A stretch of DNA of 64,000 nucleotides. Origin: Oleispira sp963933055 (GTDB taxonomy: Bacteria > Pseudomonadota > Gammaproteobacteria > Pseudomonadales > Oceanobacteraceae). Within the stretch, counting starts at the first letter, position 1. Each line of letters starts with the position of its first letter. Location of the stretch: NCBI GenBank assembly GCA_963933055.1, contig CAWVSY010000016.1, forward strand, positions 1-64,000, written 5' to 3'. Made by a program: the position numbers and the translations under genes. The notes beneath the pieces are model-generated. The model had not been told where the DNA came from and did no database searches. It saw only the letters and a list, made by a program, of their open reading frames with translations. Shown in pieces: positions 1 through 8,729 of the stretch.

Positions 1-352
1 CGAGAACGATTCCCATATTGGCTGCGGATAAGTTGATTAGGCTATAGCTTAGTAAGTATGGAAAACCAATCACAACCCCAGTCCCCGCTAATAGTAACCA
101 GCCGATTGTGGTTTTATTGGGTATTGGCCAGCCATTGATATGAATGATAAGCAAAGCCAATAATCCAGCCAAAAAGGCGCGGCTAGCCGCGATCAATTCA
201 GGGCTGAATAATGGCAATGCTAATTTTGTCATTGGCACTGTTAGGGCGAATAAAATCACCGCAAACATCCCTTTTATAACGCCCGTGGAAGTCGATACGC
301 GGTGCGGCGAAGCAGAATGTAAGGTATTTGTCGGTTGGCTTAGGCTTGTCAT
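1..352 (-). CDS. DMT-superfamily (EamA-type) permease, 5' part only
   Basis: Reading the minus strand from the ATG at 352 gives about 117 residues open to the window edge, so the 3' part is missing. After a polar N-terminus there are alternating hydrophobic segments (roughly residues 27-45, 53-70 and 82-100), with the motif ELIAASRAF typical of the first EamA repeat of drug/metabolite transporters. Full members have about 300 residues and ten membrane helices. The ribosome site AAGGAG lies 8 bases upstream of the start. The gene is divergent from the MocR-type regulator at 549; such regulators often control an adjacent permease, and the operator-like palindromes between them fit that. Substrate unknown. 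Confidence 0.85.
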   Translation of the reverse strand, partial: MTSLSQPTNTLHSASPHRVSTSTGVIKGMFAVILFALTVPMTKLALPLFSPELIAASRAFLAGLLALLIIHINGWPIPNKTTIGWLLLAGTGVVIGFPYLLSYSLINLSAANMGIVL

Positions 353-430
353 TTTTACTCTCCTTATTTAACTGAATTAGTGTGAATCAAATGCAGCAGA
401 GAGCAGAGAGGCAGGTGACTGAACAATAAG

Positions 431-502
431 CAGTACAGTATCAATAAAAATTCAACTGTACTGCTATAAATAGAAATAACTGTGCTGTAATACAGTACAG
501 TT
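431..502. promoter_or_regulatory. MocR-type operator cluster
   Basis: Three related sites lie in the divergent gap. They are CAGTACAGTA at 431-440, AACTGTACTG at 454-463, and a 25-bp near-perfect palindrome at 478-502 with arms AACTGTGCTGT and ACAGTACAGTT around AAT (10 of 11 bases match). MocR/PdxR-type regulators bind repeated half-sites of this kind. Assignment to the regulator at 549, controlling itself and the permease, is inference. Confidence 0.65.
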
Positions 503-548
503 TAACTGCTAGCATGCCGTTATAAATCAATCAGAAGGAAGCACAAAG

Positions 549-2000
549 ATGGGCAGTAATACGACTCTCTATCGGCAAGTTGCATCGCAAGTCGCAAAAG
601 ATATCGAGCAGGGTGTCTATCAAGCGGAGCAAAAAGTTCCGAGTGTGCGTAAGCTCAGTAAGCAATTGCAGGTGAGTATTTCAACTATTACTCAAGCCTA
701 TGCACTTTTGGAAGACCAAGGTTTAATTCGTGCTAAGCCGCAAGCGGGTTATTTTGTACGCCAAGGCGCAAGTGATGAACCCGTACCACCGCCATTGTCT
801 CAGGGTGCTGAACCCAAAGCGGTAACCAAGATTGATTTAATTAACCATATCTTGGCGAATGCTCACGAAAAAAGCAGTGTGAATCTTGGCTGTGCTATTC
901 CTGATTATTCCTTCTTACCTTATCGCTCACTGCAAACGCACATGCAGAAAGTGACACGTTTTGAAATGGAGGAGGTGTTTAATTATCAATTTTCTCCTGG
1001 GCTAGAAAGTTTACGCGCACAAATAGCCTTGCGCATGCGTGATGTCGATTTGCGCTGCCATGCCGATGATATTGTTATTACACAAGGGTGTTCAGAAGCC
1101 TTGCATCTCTGCTTAAGCAGTGCGACTCAGCGTGGAGATATTATTGCCGTTGAATCACCTTGTTATTATGGCTTCTTACAGATGGCCAAATTACGAGGAC
1201 TAAAGGTCATTGAAATTCCTACCGATCCTAGCCATGGCATCAGCCTAGATGCTTTAACGTTAGCGCTAGAGCAGTGGCCAATTAAAGCCATTATGCTCAC
1301 CAGTCGTTATAGCAATCCGACAGGAGGAAGCATTAATACCGAGAAACAAAAAAAATTGGTTGAGCTGGCTTGCCAATTTGATTGCCAGATTATTGAAGAT
1401 GATATTTATGGAGAAATACCCATCGACAGCTCGGTGCGCCCTATGGGAGTGGCTAAAGAAGCCGTTAATACGGTGATTAAAACTCACGATATTGACGATA
1501 GAGTGATGTACTGTTCTTCTTATTCTAAAACCATCGGCGCAGGCTTGCGTATTGGGTGGTGTATTCCTGGGCGCAACAAAGATGCCGTTATACAAGCCCA
1601 AAAATTCAGCACAATGGCGACAAGTAGCTTGCCTCAATTAACCATGGCATCGTATCTGCAAAACGGTCATTACGATAAACATTTACGCAGTTTGCGTTTA
1701 ATGATTAGTGAGAATATAAAATTATTTTCTCAGGCGGTGCAATATTATTTTCCAAAAGGAACGCGTTTTTCGGTACCCTCTGGGGGCTTTATTTTATGGG
1801 TGTGTTTGCCCGATGGTATTAGTTCTATTGAGTTATTGCATCTAGCGCAAGAAGAATCTATTTGTATCATTCCTGGAGAAATTTTTTCTAACAGTGATCA
1901 ATTTAAAAATTATATTCGTTTGAATTGTGCGGTGCCGTGGGATAACAAAGTAAAACAAGCTTTGATTCGTTTAGCCGAGTTAGTCGTTAAGCTAGGCTAA
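549..2000 (+). CDS. MocR-family regulator (GntR HTH plus aminotransferase-like domain)
   Basis: Predicted PLP-binding transcription factor of 483 residues. Residues 1-75 form a GntR winged helix, with the recognition region KVPSVRKLSKQLQVSISTITQAYALLEDQGLI. The rest is a fold-type I aminotransferase domain with TSRYSNPTGG and IIEDDIYGE, and a serine/lysine motif SSYSKTIGAGLRIGW that carries the predicted PLP lysine. Length and domain order match the family. It is divergent from a DMT permease, with palindromic sites between them that it probably binds. Members regulate vitamin B6, taurine or GABA genes, but which ligand applies here cannot be told. The start has the site GAAGGAAG about 9 bases upstream. 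Confidence 0.93.
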   Translation: MGSNTTLYRQVASQVAKDIEQGVYQAEQKVPSVRKLSKQLQVSISTITQAYALLEDQGLIRAKPQAGYFVRQGASDEPVPPPLSQGAEPKAVTKIDLINHILANAHEKSSVNLGCAIPDYSFLPYRSLQTHMQKVTRFEMEEVFNYQFSPGLESLRAQIALRMRDVDLRCHADDIVITQGCSEALHLCLSSATQRGDIIAVESPCYYGFLQMAKLRGLKVIEIPTDPSHGISLDALTLALEQWPIKAIMLTSRYSNPTGGSINTEKQKKLVELACQFDCQIIEDDIYGEIPIDSSVRPMGVAKEAVNTVIKTHDIDDRVMYCSSYSKTIGAGLRIGWCIPGRNKDAVIQAQKFSTMATSSLPQLTMASYLQNGHYDKHLRSLRLMISENIKLFSQAVQYYFPKGTRFSVPSGGFILWVCLPDGISSIELLHLAQEESICIIPGEIFSNSDQFKNYIRLNCAVPWDNKVKQALIRLAELVVKLG

Positions 2001-2043
2001 GCACTGCAATATTAAAAAATACGACAGTGCTTAATTCTCATAT
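1998..2043. terminator. Hairpin between convergent genes
   Basis: A perfect 9-bp stem TAAGCACTG/CAGTGCTTA encloses an AT-rich loop of 28 bases, starting at the stop codon of the MocR-type gene and facing the convergent AraC-type gene. There is no strong T tract, so it is only a candidate terminator. Confidence 0.4.
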
Positions 2044-2072
2044 AAATTCAGCAATTAATGCTGCGTGAATAT

Positions 2073-2999
2073 TTATTGAGGTTTTAACGGCATATAAATA
2101 TCAGTAATTAATTCAGCGGGAGAAACGTCTCTGGGATTATTTAGATATTCTTCAAACGCCGGCTGGTCGGCAACTTCACGTCCAGAGCTGGCTAACCACT
2201 CGCCATATAACCATTGATAGGCACTGCGCATATTTGAATAAGGCCCGACATGACGTAATACGGCATATTCACCAGCGACCACAGATTTCTTTTCTATACC
2301 AGCCTCTAATTCAATCGTTTGCATATCGGGTAAAGCGACACAAGCAGCGCTTTGCAATTCACTTTCTGCAACAGCATCGGGGTCGCTATAATAAATTCCT
2401 AGCGAGCGTAGCTGAGGATTAATCAGCCCTCGCATGCCAAGCCAGGCAAAGAGTTTTTCAAATGCATTACCAATATTCATATAAGAACCGGTATGAGGCA
2501 TTGCTAAGATATCGAACGATGCTAGCGGTTTAATTGTGACTTCCATCATTTCAGTTGACCTTCTTTTATTTGAATCTGAGTGGGTAGGCTGATCACTATT
2601 TAAATTAGGATAAGCGTACTTATTAAATAAAGTATGGCTGCCTTCGTTGCGAAATTTTGCCGGTGGCATGCCATAGGTTTCACTGAATGCTCGGTTGAAG
2701 GATTGTAGGCGGCTATAGCCTGAGGTATTGGCGATGTCATCAATCGATGTTGTGCTATTAGCCAGCTGGCCAGCAGCTCGGTGAAGCCGCAAGCGCTTTA
2801 CTGACGCGGCAAGTGTTTCACCACACAAACCTCGATATATACGATGCCAATGGTAAGGTGAAACGCAGGCAATCTCAGAGAGTGAATCAAGATCCAACTT
2901 TTCATCCATGTGATCATAAATATAATCAATCACTTTATGGAAGCGGGTTTGATCCAAGTGCATTTGAGTTGCCGAGCGAGTGCCTGTATTAGCCGCCAT
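2073..2999 (-). CDS. AraC-family regulator with GyrI-like ligand domain
   Basis: A 308-residue transcription factor. Residues 20-120 form two AraC helix-turn-helix motifs, ending in the signature SGYSRLQSFNRAFSETYGMPPAKFR. Residues about 150-305 are a GyrI-like/SOUL-fold effector domain with GYAVLRHVGPYSNM-type elements (seen as GEYAVLRHVGPYSN) and the terminal ITDIYMPLK. The architecture matches Rob- and YdeE-like multidrug or small-molecule sensing activators. An inner ATG at residue 13 is an alternative start. The gene stands alone on the minus strand; its target is unknown. Confidence 0.9.
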   Translation of the reverse strand: MAANTGTRSATQMHLDQTRFHKVIDYIYDHMDEKLDLDSLSEIACVSPYHWHRIYRGLCGETLAASVKRLRLHRAAGQLANSTTSIDDIANTSGYSRLQSFNRAFSETYGMPPAKFRNEGSHTLFNKYAYPNLNSDQPTHSDSNKRRSTEMMEVTIKPLASFDILAMPHTGSYMNIGNAFEKLFAWLGMRGLINPQLRSLGIYYSDPDAVAESELQSAACVALPDMQTIELEAGIEKKSVVAGEYAVLRHVGPYSNMRSAYQWLYGEWLASSGREVADQPAFEEYLNNPRDVSPAELITDIYMPLKPQ

Positions 3000-3119
3000 G
3001 TTTGATCCATCAATGAATTATTCAGTGTGTATCAAAACATAGCATGATGACTTTTAACAAATCTTGCGGAGTTCTTTAGCGCTGACAGATTTTAATGATG
3101 AGCAGGCTACATTAAACAA

Positions 3120-4031
3120 TTAAAGAGTGCTTATGCTCGCGCAAATACTGGGTTTTGGATTAGAGCCAGAAAACAGATCAAAGCGCTGATGGTTGGTATT
3201 GATCGTTTCTTCTGAAGAAATGGCCGCTTGCTTTAACGTCGCATCACTTTCGAGATAAAGAGGGCCTTTAAAAATAACATCAACTTGGCACTTTCCTGCT
3301 GATATTTGAGTTTTATTAGCCTGTTCTGATTGATTAATTGCTTGTGCTAAAATACCAAAACCATGTGCAATATCACGCTTGAAGCCAAATAATTTTGCTA
3401 AGTATTTTGAAGTATGGATAGGGTTGTAATCACCACTGATACTGGCGTATTTTTTACCGCGATTCTTGGGAACTTCCCAAGAGGCAACATCCGACATGTT
3501 ATCTAAGCTTGCAAGTTCAAAGCTAGTTTCAGATGATGGATTTTCTTTGCCACCAAATTTACCGGCCATGAAATAAATACTTAGCTCTTCCCATACTACT
3601 TCATCAGCAATTTTAACTTGAGTCGTAAAATCAAACTCAACGCCTTTTGCTGTTAAGCGGAAGCCGCCCATTTGTGCATGGATATCCATTTTCTGGTTAA
3701 TGGCAATGGCTTTGTATTGCGTAATGGTATTTTTTAAATGCACGGCACCTAATAAACCAATCGGGAAAATCTTATGCGTTAGCATGTGCATGTGCATGCC
3801 ACCCGCCATAACATGTGGATAAAGCACGGGCAGGGTGTCGCTAAATTCAAGGTCTAATGTTTCACAATAATCCTTTAATGCACCCTGGTCGGCTTGCGCC
3901 CCAAACCAGCTAGCATTGATTTCAGGCATGCCTTGTTTTGCATCAAACCCCTTGCGGCGCAAAAATAAGGCTTTCGCCATAGGAGCGGCAATGCCCGGAG
4001 TATCGTGAAATTCAAGATTGATGGCAGACAT
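3120..4031 (-). CDS. MaoC-like hydratase domain protein
   Basis: The C-terminal half (about residues 190-270) has the hot-dog hydratase motif ISGDYNPIHTSKYLAKLFG followed by AHGFGILA. This is the Asp/His catalytic segment of MaoC-type (R)-specific enoyl-CoA hydratases and of beta-hydroxyacyl dehydratase-like proteins. The N-terminal half is a second, degenerate hot-dog-like region. At 303 residues it fits the double-domain type. I chose the ATG at 4031 (MSAINLEF) because AAGGG lies 8 bases upstream; an ATG 27 bases earlier is possible. The substrate is probably an acyl-CoA or acyl thioester in lipid metabolism. It is single and not in an operon. Confidence 0.85.
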   Translation of the reverse strand: MSAINLEFHDTPGIAAPMAKALFLRRKGFDAKQGMPEINASWFGAQADQGALKDYCETLDLEFSDTLPVLYPHVMAGGMHMHMLTHKIFPIGLLGAVHLKNTITQYKAIAINQKMDIHAQMGGFRLTAKGVEFDFTTQVKIADEVVWEELSIYFMAGKFGGKENPSSETSFELASLDNMSDVASWEVPKNRGKKYASISGDYNPIHTSKYLAKLFGFKRDIAHGFGILAQAINQSEQANKTQISAGKCQVDVIFKGPLYLESDATLKQAAISSEETINTNHQRFDLFSGSNPKPSICASISTL

Positions 4032-4156
4032 GGCTAAACCCTTAAAATAAGAACGCAAAATAATCGCGGTAAATGAATATGGCGTATAGACCGAAGTCTA
4101 TAAGCCAAATTTGAATGCCATGAGTTTAGCAGAAAGCCATTATCTTTTTCATCTAC

Positions 4157-4990
4157 TTATATTGATGGTTTTTGCTGATCTCTAAGCAGGGTTCTTTTAA
4201 AAACTCTATGATTACTTCGTTTCATATTCAATGCGTCTTTGGCTGCTTTTGTGGTTTTAGCATGCTGTGAAGCTGATTCGAAAATGGCGATTAAATCATC
4301 CGCTGTTGCATCAACAAAAGAATGGCTTTTTTGCAGAGCGACGGTGATGTCTTCTGCTGAAATAGTTAACGTAGAATCCGTATTAAAAAACAAGGGAGCG
4401 GCAGGCTGGATTTTCTTGGCTTCAGCTCCTTGGAATAAATGAGCAGGATAGCGACGCCAATGAAAAAGCCCATTATAGGCAATGGCAATGACCAGTAAAA
4501 AGGCAATATTGACCGCAATGACTAACCAGACAAACTCAAACCCTAAGGCGTGAACGTCGGCTCCAGAGGTGACCGCAAAAAATGCTGTAGCGCCACCCGG
4601 GGGGTGTAAGCAATTTAGATAATACATCACCAATACGCTGATACTCACCGCAATACAGGCGCTGATTAAGGTATTACCGAGGTATTTATAACAAGTAACA
4701 CCAATAATTGCAGATAATAAATTCCCCATAATCAGCGGCCATGGCTGAGACAGTGCGCCATGAGGTACCGCAAATAATAACACCGCACTGGCAGCAGTAG
4801 AGGCAACAAATAAGTGTGTGCTTTCATCAGAGAGAGAATGCTGAGTAATGAAATAACAGCCTGCCATGCTGATGAATACACCGATGGCTGAAATGAATTT
4901 CTCACGGTGAGACAAGGTATTTCTTTCGATTCCTAGTGTTTTTATTAATTCATTGAAGAATTGTATTAGGCCTTCGACTATTGCTTTCAT
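4157..4990 (-). CDS. HPP-family membrane protein
   Basis: An integral membrane protein of about 277 residues, with hydrophobic segments near residues 30-48, 55-70, 78-96, 100-118 and 150-170. The family signature LHPPGGATAF lies between helices. HPP proteins are inner-membrane proteins; some plant and cyanobacterial members transport nitrite, but the role of bacterial single-domain members is unclear. The C-terminal ~90 residues are soluble. The start is uncertain: the ATG at 4990 lacks a clear ribosome site, and an upstream TTG at 5059 would add 23 residues. It is divergent from the LysR gene at 5125, which may regulate it. Confidence 0.85.
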   Translation of the reverse strand: MKAIVEGLIQFFNELIKTLGIERNTLSHREKFISAIGVFISMAGCYFITQHSLSDESTHLFVASTAASAVLLFAVPHGALSQPWPLIMGNLLSAIIGVTCYKYLGNTLISACIAVSISVLVMYYLNCLHPPGGATAFFAVTSGADVHALGFEFVWLVIAVNIAFLLVIAIAYNGLFHWRRYPAHLFQGAEAKKIQPAAPLFFNTDSTLTISAEDITVALQKSHSFVDATADDLIAIFESASQHAKTTKAAKDALNMKRSNHRVFKRTLLRDQQKPSI

Positions 4991-5124
4991 GATGCATTTT
5001 TTTGGTTCGAATTTACGATGCGTGCATTCTAAAGGTGCAAGATAGTTGTGTATAATCAATATTAATGAATCTTAATATCATAAATATTGCTATAAATGGT
5101 TAAAATCCGCTTCGAGGGAAAAGT

Positions 5125-5985
5125 ATGGATATTCAGCTAGCAAAAACGTTCTTAGAAATAATGAGTGCAGGTAGCTTTCAAGAGGCGGCTAAACGCTTAT
5201 TTGTGACGCAAACAACGGTAACTGCACGGGTGAAAAGCTTAGAGGAAGCGCTAGGGTGTCGTTTGTTTATTAGGAATCGTGCGGGTGCTTCGTTAACTCA
5301 AGAAGGGGAGCGTTTTGTTGAATACGCGAAGGATCTTGTTTTTACTTGGCAGCGCGCTAAATTGGATTTTTCTGTGCCTAATCAAAGCGAACCCAGCTTA
5401 ATTATTGGCGTAGAAAATAGCTTATGGAATCCACTGCTTGTCGAAACCATCAATCAATTACAGGCAGAGCAGCATACAAAAGACGTCTGCAAAATTATTT
5501 TTGATGCACGAATTGAAGCGGAAGCCCGATTAATCGAACAATTAGACCGTGGCATCTTGGATGCCGTGCTGGTACACAAACCCCATTATCGCTCTAATTT
5601 TGTTGTTGAATTACTGGTCGAAGAAAAACTTATTCATGTGCAATCAGTCGCCCAGCCGCAACCCCATTTATTCATTGATTGGGGCGATGAATTTAAAGCG
5701 CAATACGATTCGGTACTGCCAAGCCCAAGACAGCAGGGATTCAAAACCAACTTAGGGCCATTGGCGCTGAAGGTTATGTTGAGTCAGGGTGGGAATGGGT
5801 ATTTTAGAACGCGTGTTGTTCAAAAATATTTGGCAAATGGTGAACTGGAACGCGTGAAGGGTGCGCCAGAATTTAGCTACCCCGTATACTTGTTGTACGG
5901 TGAAAAAGCCCCTTCCGCTGCCTTAAATCGTTTTATGTCAGCCTTAAAAGAGCAGTCCAAAAGATTAGACTCTTGGACTGTTTAA
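5125..5985 (+). CDS. LysR-family transcriptional regulator
   Basis: A 286-residue regulator. The N-terminal HTH (residues 1-65) has the classic pattern AKTFLEIMSAGSFQEAAKRLFVTQTTVTARVKSLE, then RLFIRNRAGASLTQEGE. The remaining ~200 residues are the periplasmic-binding-fold effector domain. The N-terminus resembles the HdfR type, but the ligand cannot be read from sequence. It is divergent from the HPP-family gene 135 bases away, the usual geometry for a LysR target. Its 3' end converges on ectR with only 9 bases between stop codons. Confidence 0.92.
   Translation: MDIQLAKTFLEIMSAGSFQEAAKRLFVTQTTVTARVKSLEEALGCRLFIRNRAGASLTQEGERFVEYAKDLVFTWQRAKLDFSVPNQSEPSLIIGVENSLWNPLLVETINQLQAEQHTKDVCKIIFDARIEAEARLIEQLDRGILDAVLVHKPHYRSNFVVELLVEEKLIHVQSVAQPQPHLFIDWGDEFKAQYDSVLPSPRQQGFKTNLGPLALKVMLSQGGNGYFRTRVVQKYLANGELERVKGAPEFSYPVYLLYGEKAPSAALNRFMSALKEQSKRLDSWTV
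5953..5980. terminator. Hairpin at the 3' end of the LysR gene
   Basis: An 8-bp stem CAGTCCAA/TTGGACTG with a 12-base loop is followed by TTT. It overlaps the last codons of the LysR gene, directly before the convergent ectR stop. A candidate terminator only. Confidence 0.45.
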
Positions 5986-5994
5986 CTTAACGTT

Positions 5995-6507
5995 TCAGCT
6001 CTTTGGGAAAATGTCAGGTTTAATATCGGAGTTATCTTGTCTATCTAGTGTACCTAAATCAAGAACAGGCGATGCGTCGATGTGCTGTGCATCCATCATC
6101 TTGGCTACTCGTTGCAAAGACGAAATGATCATCGCTTGTTCCCAATCCTGTAAATTCTCATATTGGCGAGCAAACTGATCTTGCAAAGGAATTGGCGCAC
6201 TCTTAAGTGTTTCAATCGCTTCATCGGTTAAATGCGCATGTACTTTGCGCTTATCTGTTTTTGAACGTTCACGATAAACCAATCCCCGCTTTTCTAAACG
6301 GTCGATAATCGTTGTTACGGTTGCTTGGCTCAAACTCATCTCATTGGCAATTTCACCAATCGTGACCTCTCCCTGATCACGGATAGTCTGCAGTAATAAA
6401 ATTTGTGGCGATGTGAGCCCCGTCGTTTTAGCAAGGTGCTTAGAATGTAAATCTGTTGCGCGAATAACGCGACGCAAGGCGACTAAAACGGCTTCGATAC
6501 TGTTCAA
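5995..6507 (-). CDS. ectR: MarR-family regulator of the ectoine operon (EctR)
   Basis: A 170-residue MarR protein. Its winged helix spans about residues 45-110: LLLQTIRDQGEVTIGEIANEMSLSQATVTTIIDRLEKRGLV, then the wing RERSKTDKRKVHAHLT. It lies divergently 283 bases from ectA. EctR of methanotrophs and halophiles is a MarR repressor of ectABC-ask that binds a TTTAGT-GT-ACTA pseudopalindrome, and two copies of such a site lie in this gap. Identity as EctR therefore rests on fold, position and operator. The likely role is to hold ect expression low at low osmolarity; how it senses osmolarity is not known. Confidence 0.92.
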   Translation of the reverse strand: MNSIEAVLVALRRVIRATDLHSKHLAKTTGLTSPQILLLQTIRDQGEVTIGEIANEMSLSQATVTTIIDRLEKRGLVYRERSKTDKRKVHAHLTDEAIETLKSAPIPLQDQFARQYENLQDWEQAMIISSLQRVAKMMDAQHIDASPVLDLGTLDRQDNSDIKPDIFPKS

Positions 6508-6636
6508 TTGCGAATCTCTGAAAGTTAATTTAGTGCTAATTATCGACCCTTCCTATTAAAAAATCCATTGATCTCTATTTATCTTTTAACAAGTTGTCTA
6601 TTTAGTTGGTTGATAACTGAGCTAGATTTGATAAAG

Positions 6637-6654
6637 TCTTTAGTGTACTATGTT
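6637..6654. promoter_or_regulatory. EctR box 1
   Basis: TCTTTAGT-GT-ACTATGTT is an 8-2-8 pseudopalindrome that closely matches the EctR site published for a methanotroph (half-sites of 8 bp around GT). Directly downstream, GTTTAGA-CA-TCTAAAC (6652-6667) forms a second inverted repeat. Confidence 0.7.
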
Positions 6655-6745
6655 TAGACATCTAAACAACTTTACGGATATTTCGGCCATAACTCCAGTA
6701 AAAATGAGATAATTGGCTAGATTGTTATATTGTTTCTGTAAAATT

Positions 6746-6763
6746 ACATTAGTGTACTAAAAA
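6746..6763. promoter_or_regulatory. EctR box 2 upstream of ectA
   Basis: ACATTAGT-GT-ACTAAAAA repeats the TTAGT-GT-ACTA core of box 1, 109 bases further on, and ends 27 bases before the ectA start. Repressor bound here would cover the promoter or early transcript region. A related half-site, TTTAGTGCTAATT, lies near 6529 beside ectR and could mediate autoregulation. Confidence 0.65.
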
Positions 6764-6790
6764 TTAGAGTTTCCGAGGAGATACTTTAAC

Positions 6791-7297
6791 TTGTCGAACA
6801 ATATAGAATTACGCACCCCAAACCTTAGCGATGGCATGGATGTTTACCGCTTAGTTGAGCGCTGTCCGCCACTGGATGCTAACTCCAGCTATTGCAATTT
6901 TTTACAGTGCGGGCATTTTGCCCAAACCTCCGTCGCCGCAGAAATGAACGGCGAAATAGTCGGCTTTATCTCCGCCTACAAAAAGCCTGAGCAAGCGAAT
7001 ACCTTGTTTGTATGGCAAGTAGCCGTCGATGAGAAAGCTCGAGGCCAAGGCTTGGCTTCAAAGATGTTGCAACACATATTGCAACGCCAACACTGCCAAA
7101 GCATAACTCACCTAGAAACCACTATTACTGAAGATAATAAGGGCTCTTGGGCGTTATTCGAACGTTTGGCAACAACATTATCTGCAGAGCTACATTCATC
7201 AATCTGGCTGGATAAGCAGAAGCATTTTGATGGACTGCACGAATCAGAAGCCCTCGTTATTATCGGGCCATTTAAAACGACAAAGGACGAAATTTAA
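6791..7297 (+). CDS. ectA: L-2,4-diaminobutyrate N-gamma-acetyltransferase
   Basis: Second enzyme of ectoine synthesis: acetylates 2,4-diaminobutyrate with acetyl-CoA in the cytoplasm. It is a 168-residue GNAT protein. The acetyl-CoA binding loop is VAVDEKARGQGLASKML (about residues 77-93), and the EctA-specific elements PPLDANSSYCN and ETTITEDNKGSW are present. The start is TTG, supported by the ribosome site GAGGAG 10 bases upstream and by alignment of the protein's beginning with the family. It heads the operon, with ectB starting 2 bases after its stop. Confidence 0.96.
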   Translation: MSNNIELRTPNLSDGMDVYRLVERCPPLDANSSYCNFLQCGHFAQTSVAAEMNGEIVGFISAYKKPEQANTLFVWQVAVDEKARGQGLASKMLQHILQRQHCQSITHLETTITEDNKGSWALFERLATTLSAELHSSIWLDKQKHFDGLHESEALVIIGPFKTTKDEI

Positions 7298-7298
7298 T

Positions 7299-8594
7299 AT
7301 GAAAATTTTTAAAGAAATCGAATCAGAAGTACAAAGCTATTCACGTTCATTCCCGTGCGTATTCAACCGTGCTAAAGATGAGTTCATGTGGGATGAAGAT
7401 GGCAACAAGTACCTAGATTTCCTAGCAGGTGCAGGCACACTTAACTACGGTCACAATAACGATTTGTTTAAAAAAGGCCTTGTTGAATACATTATGGATG
7501 ATGGTATTACTCACGGCTTGGATATGCATACCAAGGCGAAGGGTGACTTCTTAAATACCTTTAATGATAAAATCTTAAAGCCGCGTGACATGGAGTACAT
7601 GGTTCAGTTTACCGGACCAACAGGCACTAACGCTGTTGAAGCCGCGATGAAATTGGCACGTAACTGTACAGGCCAGCAAAACATTGTAACCTTTACCAAC
7701 GGTTTCCATGGCGTAAGTTTAGGCGCATTGTCTGCAACGGGTAACTCGCATCACCGTGATGCAGCGGGTGTTAGCTTAAATGGTATTCACCGTATGCCAT
7801 TTGATGGTTATTTGGGTGAAGGTATCGATACCACAGAATATTTAGACAAAGTTTTGTCTGATTCAAGCAGTGGTATTAACTCGCCTGCAGCGGTTCTGCT
7901 TGAGACTGTTCAAGGTGAAGGTGGTGTTAACGCTTGTAGCACTGAATGGTTACAGAATTTAGAAAAAGTATGCCGTAAGCACGGTTTATTATTGATTGTT
8001 GATGATATTCAAGCAGGTTGTGGCCGTACTGGTAACTTCTTTAGCTTTGAAGAATCCGGTATTAAACCAGACATCATTACCATGTCGAAATCATTAAGTG
8101 GTTATGGTTTACCATTCGCGGTTGTATTGATGAAGCCGGAATTAGATCAGTGGAAGCCAGGTGAGCACAACGGTACTTTCCGTGGTAATAATCTAGCCTT
8201 CATTACGGCCAAAGATGCGATTGATCATTATTGGAGTGATGATAAGTTCAGCAACGAAGTAAAAGCTAAGGGCCGTTATGTAAAAGAACAGCTTGATGAC
8301 ATTGTTGCTGAATACGGCGAAGGTAACTTTACGACCAAAGGTTATGGCATGTTCCAAGGGATTAACTGTGTAAATGGTGAAATTGCGGCCAAAATTACCC
8401 AGCACGCCTTTAAGAAAGGAATGATTATTGAAACCAGTGGTGCGGATGATCAAATTGTTAAATTATTCTGTCCATTAACGATTAAGCAAGAAAACCTAGA
8501 AAAAGGTATCGCGATACTGCGCCAATCCATTAAAGAAGTTTGCTTTAAAGAAGACGGTATTCCGGAAGAAAAAATGTACTTCCAAGCCAGTTAG
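7299..8594 (+). CDS. ectB: Diaminobutyrate-2-oxoglutarate transaminase
   Basis: First committed step of ectoine synthesis: transfers an amino group from glutamate to aspartate-semialdehyde, giving 2,4-diaminobutyrate. It has 431 residues, the usual length for EctB. It is a class III PLP aminotransferase with GPTGTNAVEAAMKLAR, VDDIQAGCGRTG (Asp contacting the PLP ring) and TMSKSLSGYGLP, where the lysine near residue 264 binds PLP. The ATG at 7299 is chosen; the frame is open further upstream but only inside ectA. Confidence 0.97.
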   Translation: MKIFKEIESEVQSYSRSFPCVFNRAKDEFMWDEDGNKYLDFLAGAGTLNYGHNNDLFKKGLVEYIMDDGITHGLDMHTKAKGDFLNTFNDKILKPRDMEYMVQFTGPTGTNAVEAAMKLARNCTGQQNIVTFTNGFHGVSLGALSATGNSHHRDAAGVSLNGIHRMPFDGYLGEGIDTTEYLDKVLSDSSSGINSPAAVLLETVQGEGGVNACSTEWLQNLEKVCRKHGLLLIVDDIQAGCGRTGNFFSFEESGIKPDIITMSKSLSGYGLPFAVVLMKPELDQWKPGEHNGTFRGNNLAFITAKDAIDHYWSDDKFSNEVKAKGRYVKEQLDDIVAEYGEGNFTTKGYGMFQGINCVNGEIAAKITQHAFKKGMIIETSGADDQIVKLFCPLTIKQENLEKGIAILRQSIKEVCFKEDGIPEEKMYFQAS

Positions 8595-8729
8595 CCGTTT
8601 GAGTGCTGAATGCGCAATTACGCCTCAATTACATGGTATGATTGCGTCAGCGGCACGTATTATTAGTTAGTTTGTATTTTTTAGATGTATGTATTTCAAG
8701 ATTCATTGCAAAATTTATAGAGGTATCGA

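Noticed and set aside
1266..1637. Minus-strand frame of 123 codons inside the MocR-type gene
   Set aside because: It is antisense to a well-supported domain and has no recognisable protein features.
4990..5059. N-terminal extension of the HPP protein from TTG at 5059
   Set aside because: It adds a polar, unusual stretch with several Cys/His residues and no ribosome site; the ATG at 4990 gives a normal family start.
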